Assembly (NCBI GenBank): GCA_035463475.1 | Contig: DATHTE010000014.1 | Location: 1 to 64,000 of the forward strand | From: JACPDI01 sp035463475 | GTDB taxonomy: Bacteria > Acidobacteriota > Vicinamibacteria > Vicinamibacterales > 2-12-FULL-66-21 | DNA length: 64,000 bases | Direction: 5' to 3' | Shown: piece after piece, positions 58,564-64,000 of the stretch | Layout of the letters: every line of letters starts with the position of its first letter | Numbering within the stretch: the stretch's first letter is position 1 | The notes under the pieces: model-generated | Told to the model about the DNA's origin: nothing | Seen by the model: the letters and a program-made list of their open reading frames with translations, nothing else | Database searches by the model: none | Program-made: the position numbers and the translations under genes

Positions 58564-59187
58564 CTATCGCGAGCGCTTCTTGTGGTGGGCGGGACGGCCG
58601 TGCCGTGCGCGTTGCTGCTGGCTTGGGCCGCCGGGACGGCCGGGGCGACCGTGCCCCGCGCTGTTGCCGTTCCGGCCAGCCGGGCGGAAGCCGGTGCGAA
58701 AATCGTCGCGGAAACGGCCGCGCGCGGTGGCCTGCCGGACCGTGAACTCCGGCAGCGGTCGTCCGGCTGGCGGCGGGCTCCCTTCGGGACGCGGCAGCGT
58801 GGCCCGAATCAGCGGGCGATGCACGGGGCCTTCATCCGCCGGCGGCGCGTTGTCCTGCGCAGGCTCGTTGACGGTCTCGCTGCCTGCGCCCCCGTCAGCC
58901 TGTAGCGGCTCCGGGGCTTCGGCCGCTGCGGGCTTGGGTGGCGCGGGGGGCGCGGCGGATTCGGCAGCGCCAGCAAGCACTTCCTGGTAGAGCGCGCCCG
59001 CGGCGGCCTTGCGGCGCACGCGTGGCAGGCGGGCCTCCTTGTACGGATGCTCGTTGTCGCACGCGGTGCAGCGGGTCTGGCGAATGGTGTCGTCGATCAT
59101 GGCGACCACTGCGTGGTCGGTTATGCGGCGCTCGCGCGGACAATAATCGTCCACGATATCACCGACTTTGAGCCGGCGCTGGTCCAT
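58564..59187 (-). CDS. Protein with two Cys pairs/zinc-ribbon-like head and basic disordered RG-rich tail
   Basis: 207 residues from ATG 59187, preceded by a GGGGGA ribosome site. The first 55 residues are compact: 'VGDIVDDYCPRERRITDHAV', 'VAMIDDTIRQTRCTACDNEH', with Cys-x(about 26)-Cys-x2-Cys plus His, consistent with a small zinc ribbon. The rest is Ala/Pro-rich and then Arg/Gly/His-rich ('GHGRPGRPGGPSQQQRARHG', 'RPAHHKKRSR'), likely disordered and nucleic-acid binding. I recall the 'DYCPRERR' opening from acidobacterial hypothetical proteins. An RNA-binding role is a guess from composition. Confidence 0.72.
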   Translation of the reverse strand: MDQRRLKVGDIVDDYCPRERRITDHAVVAMIDDTIRQTRCTACDNEHPYKEARLPRVRRKAAAGALYQEVLAGAAESAAPPAPPKPAAAEAPEPLQADGGAGSETVNEPAQDNAPPADEGPVHRPLIRATLPRPEGSPPPAGRPLPEFTVRQATARGRFRDDFRTGFRPAGRNGNSAGHGRPGRPGGPSQQQRARHGRPAHHKKRSR

Positions 59188-59274
59188 CAGTTCCCCCGGA
59201 AACAAACCTCTGGCTGGAATGGAAGCGGAAGCGGGTTCCAGCAGTCTATCAAAGCCCACCGGTCGGGGCAACCT

Positions 59275-59312
59275 TGGGGACAGGTCTCCAACACCCGTTC
59301 TTTGCGACTCCA
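59275..59312. repeat. Half-copy of the GGGGACAGGTCT palindrome family
   Basis: TTGGGGACAGGTCTCCAACA followed by CCCGTTCTTTGCGACTCC aligns with the minus strand of the right arm at 8376-8335 (TGGGGTCAGGTCT, then ATCTTTGCGACTC) and with its left arm at 8273-8299. The second arm is absent here. Intergenic between the RG-tailed protein and the S41 peptidase. Confidence 0.6.
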
Positions 59313-59334
59313 ACGACAGTCGTGCAGAAGGATG

Positions 59335-60606
59335 TCACTTCGTGCACCAGGCGACCGCCCGCTCCAGGGCGACGTCGCGCCCCTCCAGGAGCGCGGAGCG
59401 GGACCAGGCGGCCTCCTCATCGGGCACGACGCCCGAGCCCTCCACGCGGTTGCCGGCCGCGGTGACGAAATCGCCATACGCGTGCACCAGCACGTCACCG
59501 CTCGGCAGGCGGTCGAACAGCGCGGGCAGCGCCTGCCCCATCGTCCGCTGGCCGAACACGCGGGCGCGGCCGATGGCCTGCATCCCGCCTGCAAAGCACT
59601 CGGACGCGCTCCCTGTGAGCTGGTCCACGAGGATGGCCACGCAGCCGGCGTACGGTTTGACGGGGCGGCCATCCGGGGCGACCGAGCGCGGGTTCGAGAA
59701 GAACTTCAACGTCCCCTCGCGCGTGCGCATCTCCCCGAGGGAAACCCGTTCGGCGGTGAAGTGCCCGGCAATACCCATCAGCATCGCGGCCAGTCCACCG
59801 GGGTTGCCGCGCAGGTCGAGCACGATGCCGGCGTCGTCGCGATGCCTGTCAACCGCGCGCGCGACGAACGCGTCTACCGGCGTGAGCCACGCGTTGAAAC
59901 GAATATAGCCGAGGCGAGCGCCGGACGAGGCCGTGAGCGCACGCTCGGCCGTTCGGACGCGAAGCATGGGAAAAGTGCCGAGCTTCACCGGCTCGCCGGT
60001 CTCGACCTCGCGCTCCACGCGCACCTCGCGCGAGCTGCCGTTCGCGTCCGCGAAGGAGAGGTGGACGCGGCTCCCGACCGGCCCGCGGACGCGGTCCGTG
60101 ACGATGCGCCAGGCTTCCACGGCCGCCAGGCGCGGCGACAGGCCGCCGATCGTGCCGGCAATCGCCGGCGCCAGCGGCTCACCGTCCACGCCGCGAAGGA
60201 TCCAACCGCGGCGCACGCCCGCGGCCTGGGCCTCCGCGGTGAGGTCGACGACCAGCACGACTCCGTCCTGGTACCGGATGTCGAGACCGGGGTCGCCGCT
60301 CGTATCTCGCGACGGCGGGTCAGTCGGCGTGCGCCCTTCTGGGAGCAGCGTAAAGTGCGAGTCGCGCAGCCGGGTGATCATCTCGCGGATGATCGCGCGC
60401 GTTTCCTCCGGCGTCTCCGCCACCTCGGCGCGCGGACGCAGCTCGCGCCTCACCGCTTCCCAGTCCACCCCGTTGAACGACGGATCGTAGTAGGTCTCGT
60501 TGATGATGCGCCACGCGGCATCGAAGCTCTCGAGCCAGACGGGCTCGAGCGGCGCGGCGGCGAGCGACAGCAGCGCCGCCGCAACGACCGACGCGCGGCG
60601 CGTCAT
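59335..60606 (-). CDS. S41-family peptidase
   Basis: 423 residues. A short signal peptide ('VVAAALLSLAAAPLEPVWL') is followed by an N-terminal helical part, a PDZ-like domain (about 105-205, 'GVVLVVDLTAEAQAAGVRRG') and the S41 core with 'LGYIRFNAWLTPVDAFVARA', 'AGIVLDLRGNPGGLAAMLMG', 'AILVDQLTGSASECFAGGMQ' (nucleophile Ser) and 'RVFGQRTMGQALPAL'. The CtpA-type catalytic Lys position holds Gln (TMGQ), so a tricorn-like Ser/His/Glu arrangement is more likely; 'LRDSHFTLL' supplies a candidate His. Overlaps the next gene upstream by 4 bp. Confidence 0.88.
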   Translation of the reverse strand: MTRRASVVAAALLSLAAAPLEPVWLESFDAAWRIINETYYDPSFNGVDWEAVRRELRPRAEVAETPEETRAIIREMITRLRDSHFTLLPEGRTPTDPPSRDTSGDPGLDIRYQDGVVLVVDLTAEAQAAGVRRGWILRGVDGEPLAPAIAGTIGGLSPRLAAVEAWRIVTDRVRGPVGSRVHLSFADANGSSREVRVEREVETGEPVKLGTFPMLRVRTAERALTASSGARLGYIRFNAWLTPVDAFVARAVDRHRDDAGIVLDLRGNPGGLAAMLMGIAGHFTAERVSLGEMRTREGTLKFFSNPRSVAPDGRPVKPYAGCVAILVDQLTGSASECFAGGMQAIGRARVFGQRTMGQALPALFDRLPSGDVLVHAYGDFVTAAGNRVEGSGVVPDEEAAWSRSALLEGRDVALERAVAWCTK

Positions 60607-61352
60607 TTGACCAGGGCCTGGATCGCGGGAGGGGGCGCAAACGCCGCTTTGTCCACCGCGTCGAAGTGGACCTCCGTGATGGTGATGATCTGCTCGGTCC
60701 CCATCAGCTTCTGCACGATCTTCGATGCGATCTTCGTCCCTCCGAACTCACGGTAGTCCGACGTGACGTGCGTCGCCTTGACAGGACCCATCGGCGACTC
60801 GCGCGTCACCATCGATCCAAGCATGAGGCCGGTCTCGGTGTCGAAGAACTCGAAGTCCTCGTCGCCGGTGATCCGCACCGCCCGCACCCTGTAGGCGGGA
60901 CGCCCCTCGAACGTCGTGCGCTCGACGGTCTCGAGGACCTTGTACTGTTTGTCCGAGTGCAACGAGGCGTCGAAATCGGCGTCCGCCTTCATCTGCTCGA
61001 GCGACTTGCCCTGGAGCACCATCGGTCCGGTCAGCGGGTTCAGGCTCCAGCCGATCTTGCCGTCGTACCCTGACTGGATTTCCCCGACGCCCGGGATCGA
61101 CATGCGAAGCCGCATGAGATCGGGGCGGGCGGCGAGGAGCTCCAGATTGCCTTCCACACCCTGCGCGGGCATGCTGATGCGGCCAAGCGCCCGCCGCGAG
61201 CTGTGCTTCGCGATCGCTTCCCGTCCGCCCGTCGCCTCGACGAAGCGATCGATGATCGCCCGCGCCGGCGGCAGCGCTTCCTGGGCGGACGCGCCGGCCC
61301 AGAACACGGCAACAGCAATGGCGAGCAGGCCGGCGGACGCGCGTGTGCGCAT
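60603..61352 (-). CDS. Secreted LolA/outer-membrane-lipoprotein-sorting-like protein
   Basis: 249 residues. Signal peptide 'GLLAIAVAVFWAGASAQEAL', then 'ARAIIDRFVEATGGREAIAK', a typical opening of acidobacterial secreted proteins with a LolA/LolB-like half-barrel. Further parts: 'GNLELLAARPDLMRLRMSIP', 'GYDGKIGWSLNPLTGPMVLQ', 'FEGRPAYRVRAVRITGDEDF', 'EFFDTETGLMLGSMVTRESP'. Function unknown; a lipid or lipoprotein carrier is an inference. Coupled by a 4-bp overlap to the S41 peptidase gene and divergent from the small ORF at 61376. Confidence 0.8.
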   Translation of the reverse strand: MRTRASAGLLAIAVAVFWAGASAQEALPPARAIIDRFVEATGGREAIAKHSSRRALGRISMPAQGVEGNLELLAARPDLMRLRMSIPGVGEIQSGYDGKIGWSLNPLTGPMVLQGKSLEQMKADADFDASLHSDKQYKVLETVERTTFEGRPAYRVRAVRITGDEDFEFFDTETGLMLGSMVTRESPMGPVKATHVTSDYREFGGTKIASKIVQKLMGTEQIITITEVHFDAVDKAAFAPPPAIQALVK

Positions 61353-61375
61353 GGATGAGAGTGTACACTACACGA

Positions 61376-61594
61376 ATGCTGAAGGGCTCGCGTGAGGTCA
61401 TCGTGCGGAGGATTCAGCCCGTCAGCATCCACGGGCAGATCTCGCTCGACGTGTACTACGTCGAACCGGACAACCCGGAGCAGGTCCGGATCGCGCGCGT
61501 CGCGTCCGAGTCGGTGCCGCGCAACCTCGAAGTCGGCGACCGCGCGCTCGTGCATTACCTCCTGGGTGTGGCGACGGAGATTACCAAGGTGTAA
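61376..61594 (+). CDS. Small conserved hypothetical protein
   Basis: 72 residues from ATG 61376. 'MLKGSREVIVRRIQPVSIHG' and 'QISLDVYYVEPDNPEQVRIA' predict a small beta-barrel, ending 'LEVGDRALVHYLLGVATEIT'. The regular strand pattern and VxVGD-like turn suggest an OB-like or SH3-like fold. No signal peptide. Antisense to nothing annotated and well separated, so probably real. Function unknown. Confidence 0.6.
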   Translation: MLKGSREVIVRRIQPVSIHGQISLDVYYVEPDNPEQVRIARVASESVPRNLEVGDRALVHYLLGVATEITKV

Positions 61595-61635
61595 TGACCA
61601 TTGGGCAGTGGGCAGTAGGCACTGCCTGTCACTGC

Positions 61636-62916
61636 CTATCGCCGCCGCGCCTTGATGTACACGTCGATCTCGTCGTTCCTCGGATTCACGAAATCCAGCC
61701 GAACCTTCCCCTCCTGCTCCGAGATCGTCGCGGGCACCGAGGAGGTGGTCAGGTACCAGCCTTCGGGCAGGAGGATGGCGTTCGCCGGGCGTCCGAAGGC
61801 GCGATGCCAGACCAGTTGATCGCCCACGAGACCGTAGCGACCCGGGTCCGTGTAGGTCTCTTCGATGCGCAGGCGGGTCGACCGTCCCTTCTGCACGGCC
61901 GGGAACCTGACAATAACCACCTCGGTGTCCGGCGCGACGGTCTCACGGATGTCGATCCCAGCCTTGGCGATCGCGTCGCCGCGCAACGTCTCGGTCTTCA
62001 GCGCCTCGCCCGTGTCGAGGACCTTCGCCGAAGGGTTCGACACGCGGCTGCCCGCCCGCACGACGTTGAGGTACTTGTCGGTGCCCTCGCGTGACTCCGT
62101 GTAGTCGTGATACAGCCGGAAGGCGTGCGTCTCCGGCTGCTGCATGAAATACACAATCTCCCGGTCCTGCCGCGCGCGCTCGCTCACGGGCATGTCGCGC
62201 AGCGAGGAAACGGGGGCAGTCACCGTTTCCCGGGAAGGCTGCTGAAAACGGGGTCTGTCCCCGTTTTCTGGACGATTCCCGAAACGGGGACTGTCCCCGT
62301 TTCCGGTCCCTTTGGCGATCTTCCTCGCTCGCAGCACGAGGTCCGCGGATCCCGGGAACGTGTGGATGAAGCTCAGGGCGATGCGAGAGTCCGCCTCCTG
62401 AATGACCTGCACCGGCACGTTGCAGCTCACGACTTCGTAGCCGGCGGGCAGCACGACCGCGTTGCGCCGGATGCCGAGCGGCCGCGCGAACACCAGCGTG
62501 TCCCCTTCCGTGTAGTAGCTTTTCGGATCGCGGTACGTCTTGAGAATGCGGATGCGCGCTTCGCCGCCGTCGCGCGGCACGGGCCGCGCGAGCGCCACCT
62601 TTATATAAGAGCCGTCCGGATCGGCGCGCGCGAACCCGGCATCGCGCGCCTGCGCGCCGGATACCACTTCGAACTTGAGCGGCTCCCCCGTCACCCGATC
62701 GATGACCGACTCGTCGCTCGCCTCGCTTCCTTTGCGAATCGGGTTGAAGTAGAAGGTCGCGCCGGGCGTCACCGCCGTCACGTCGTAGACGATGCGGAAT
62801 TTCGCGCTGCCTGGATCGAGAAGTTCGTAGCGCGTGTACTCGTCGCTGCTGGCATTCTGCGCGAGCGCCGGACCGGCCGCCAGCACGGCGGCGATGATCG
62901 TCAGCATCTTCTTCAT
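61636..62916 (-). CDS. Secreted beta-rich hypothetical protein with repeat-encoded insert
   Basis: 426 residues. Signal peptide 'MLTIIAAVLAAGPALAQNAS', then two similar halves: the first with 'KFRIVYDVTAVTPGATFYFN' and 'ILKTYRDPKSYYTEGDTLVF', the second with 'VVIVRFPAVQKGRSTRLRIE' and 'ETYTDPGRYGLVGDQLVWHR'. Both include '(A/R)NA(V/I)(V)LP(A/E)G(Y/W)', so the protein is an internal duplication. Residues about 205-237 ('GTGNGDSPRFGNRPENGDRP' and following) are encoded by palindromes and sit at the junction of the halves. Function unknown. Confidence 0.8.
   Translation of the reverse strand: MKKMLTIIAAVLAAGPALAQNASSDEYTRYELLDPGSAKFRIVYDVTAVTPGATFYFNPIRKGSEASDESVIDRVTGEPLKFEVVSGAQARDAGFARADPDGSYIKVALARPVPRDGGEARIRILKTYRDPKSYYTEGDTLVFARPLGIRRNAVVLPAGYEVVSCNVPVQVIQEADSRIALSFIHTFPGSADLVLRARKIAKGTGNGDSPRFGNRPENGDRPRFQQPSRETVTAPVSSLRDMPVSERARQDREIVYFMQQPETHAFRLYHDYTESREGTDKYLNVVRAGSRVSNPSAKVLDTGEALKTETLRGDAIAKAGIDIRETVAPDTEVVIVRFPAVQKGRSTRLRIEETYTDPGRYGLVGDQLVWHRAFGRPANAILLPEGWYLTTSSVPATISEQEGKVRLDFVNPRNDEIDVYIKARRR
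62206..62303. repeat. Triple GGGGACTGTCCCC-type palindromes inside a coding sequence
   Basis: Three units: a degenerate GGAAACGGGGGCAGTCACCG-type (62206-62230), GAAAACGGGGTCTGTCCCCG-type (62244-62268) and GAAACGGGGACTGTCCCCGT-type (62281-62303). Each is a 23-25-bp near-palindrome. The last two encode NGDRPRF and NGDSPRF in the host frame; the first is read in another register as TVTAPVS. Confidence 0.88.
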
Positions 62917-62931
62917 GGCTTGCTCCGTCCC

Positions 62932-63603
62932 TCACCGCGTCCGTTCGAACACCGTCCCCGAGCCGAAGTCCACAGCCGGCCGCGCCTGCAGCCAGCGGCG
63001 CAGCGCCTCAGTCGGCTCGGTGAGGACCACGTACTGGCGCTGGTCGAACACGGCGCCTGGCCCGTACGGTTTGCCCGACTTCATCGTGGCGCGCGCGGCA
63101 TCGTAGTCGAGCTGCGAGACCACCCACCGGGCGCCGTCGCGCTGCAGCCTCAGGATCAGGTGCGCCGGCACCAGGGCGGCGCCGTGATCGACGCCGCGCG
63201 GCGCCATCAGATCCAGAAAATACGCGTCCCCGATCATCGTCAGATGCCCGGTGAAGTCACGCACCTCCACAGGATGGCGGTACTGCACGCGATAGGACCG
63301 CCACTCGCCCCGCTCGATGCTGACTTCCACGTTGTCCTCCGGCGCGCGCCAGGTCCCGAGGAGCGTCTCGTCCCACGCGATGGTCGCATCGTCGTAGGCC
63401 GGGTGCATCGAGAGGACGATGCAGCCGGAGCAGAGCAGCGCGGTGGCGATGAGCACGGCCGTCGTCGCCAGTCGACGACGGCCGGTGCAGGCGTGGCTGA
63501 TGACGCGAGTGCTCGCCGGCGGAGAGGCTGGGCCCACAGCCCTTATTGTGCCCGATCGGGACCTGCGAAAACCGCTCACGTGAGAGGGCCATCGGTCGAG
63601 CAC
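62932..63603 (-). CDS. Hypothetical lipoprotein
   Basis: Up to 223 residues. The hydrophobic stretch 'LATTAVLIATALLCSGCIVL' ends in a lipobox (LCSG-C), and the following 'SMHPAYDDATIAWDETLLGT' matches a recurring opening of secreted bacterial lipoproteins. The body is beta-rich ('EDNVEVSIERGEWRSYRVQY', 'GDAYFLDLMAPRGVDHGAAL'). The 47 residues before the signal helix from ATG 63603 are too many; a GTG at 63537 is a better candidate but still long. Function unknown. Confidence 0.65.
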   Translation of the reverse strand: MLDRWPSHVSGFRRSRSGTIRAVGPASPPASTRVISHACTGRRRLATTAVLIATALLCSGCIVLSMHPAYDDATIAWDETLLGTWRAPEDNVEVSIERGEWRSYRVQYRHPVEVRDFTGHLTMIGDAYFLDLMAPRGVDHGAALVPAHLILRLQRDGARWVVSQLDYDAARATMKSGKPYGPGAVFDQRQYVVLTEPTEALRRWLQARPAVDFGSGTVFERTR

Positions 63604-63655
63604 GGGGGTGGCGTCGGCGATGGCACGCGACGATGACGCAGCGCGTGACGGATCG

Positions 63656-64000
63656 TCACGCGCTCGAGCTCTGAAGGCTGGCGATCTCGCGACCGCGCGT
63701 CTCGGGGATCCACACCCACGTCACGGCCGCCGCGAGGAAGGCCGCAGCCGCCACGGCGAGCGCGGCGCCGAAGCCACTGGTCTCGGCGAGCCGGCCGACG
63801 ACGAATGGCGCCACCGCGCTCGCGATGCGTCCGATGTTATACGTGAAGCCCTGCGCGGTCGCGCGGATGGCCGTGGGGTAAATCTCGGCCGTGACGGCGC
63901 CGAAGCCGCTGAAGTACCCGGTGCCGAAGAACGCGACGAAAGGCCCGAGGACGAGCAGCACCCACGGCGTTCGCGTCGCGCCGTACGCGAAGACCAGCAC
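63656..64000 (-). CDS. MFS transporter, C-terminal part (truncated by window edge)
   Basis: 114 residues of a major facilitator superfamily protein continuing beyond the window. Three or four helices are visible: 'WVLLVLGPFVAFFGTGYFSG', 'IGRIASAVAPFVVGRLAETS', 'FGAALAVAAAAFLAAAVTWV'. The loop 'FGAVTAEIYPTAIRATAQGF' (AEIYPTAIRATA) and the closing 'VWIPETRGREI' are typical of sugar/organic-acid (SP/AAHS-type) members. Substrate cannot be called from this fragment. Confidence 0.85.
   Translation of the reverse strand: MLVFAYGATRTPWVLLVLGPFVAFFGTGYFSGFGAVTAEIYPTAIRATAQGFTYNIGRIASAVAPFVVGRLAETSGFGAALAVAAAAFLAAAVTWVWIPETRGREIASLQSSSA

Overview
The window is GC-rich, densely packed bacterial chromosome, most likely from an Acidobacteriota member (Vicinamibacteria-like). 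This rests on an ADOP-type duplicated permease, menaquinone genes of the futalosine route (mqnE, mqnD), a Rrf2-led suf cluster, many secreted DUF proteins and several families of dispersed palindromes. No rRNA, phage, transposase gene or CRISPR array is present. One tRNA, tRNA-Arg(ACG), is visible.

Layout. 0.1-4.4 kb: ADOP permease, a winged-helix membrane regulator, then a decayed stretch with a small secreted protein, a 60-codon gene remnant, an attC-like imperfect hairpin and tRNA-Arg. 4.6-12.4 kb: GH3 hydrolase, moaB-moeA, a peroxiredoxin-like gene with an in-frame UGA, Mn-type SOD, nadA, mqnE, yjbQ. 12.4-17.7 kb: a cobalamin riboswitch leading into a TonB receptor and BtuD/C/F-like ABC genes. 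17.8-28.4 kb: mqnD, iscS, then rrf2-erpA-sufBCDSU plus sufT (all minus strand) and a MoeB-rhodanese fusion. 28.4-35.6 kb: rmuC, SIMPL protein, SUMF1-like protein, aminotransferase plus homoserine dehydrogenase, a glutaredoxin-like gene with an in-frame UGA, CaiB. 35.6-43.5 kb: PilT-like ATPase with a repeat linker, then a metal locus (methyltransferase, cupredoxin, ZIP transporter, multicopper oxidase) divergent from a DtxR regulator that runs in frame into an outer-membrane protein. 43.5-49.3 kb: queD, queC, DUF4097 lipoprotein, nagA, ROK protein, DUF5615 protein, deoxyhypusine-synthase-like gene. 49.3-56.7 kb: sigma-54 activator, subtilase with WG repeats, HD-GYP/GAF/GGDEF protein, flavin reductase, BON lipoprotein. 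56.7-64 kb: fabI, formamidase-like protein, an RG-tailed protein with two Cys pairs, S41 peptidase, secreted proteins and a truncated MFS transporter.

Most notable: (i) two unrelated redox genes carry an in-frame UGA exactly where the first Cys of a CxxC motif belongs, each followed by a hairpin that fits the bacterial SECIS rule, so both are probably UxxC selenoproteins; (ii) short palindromes related to GGGGTCTGACCCC have entered at least four coding sequences in frame, adding extra peptides, as Rickettsia palindromic elements do; (iii) a DtxR-type repressor is fused in frame to an exported outer-membrane protein, downstream of a divergent promoter with a perfect-arm operator.

All family assignments come from reading motifs and have not been tested by database search.
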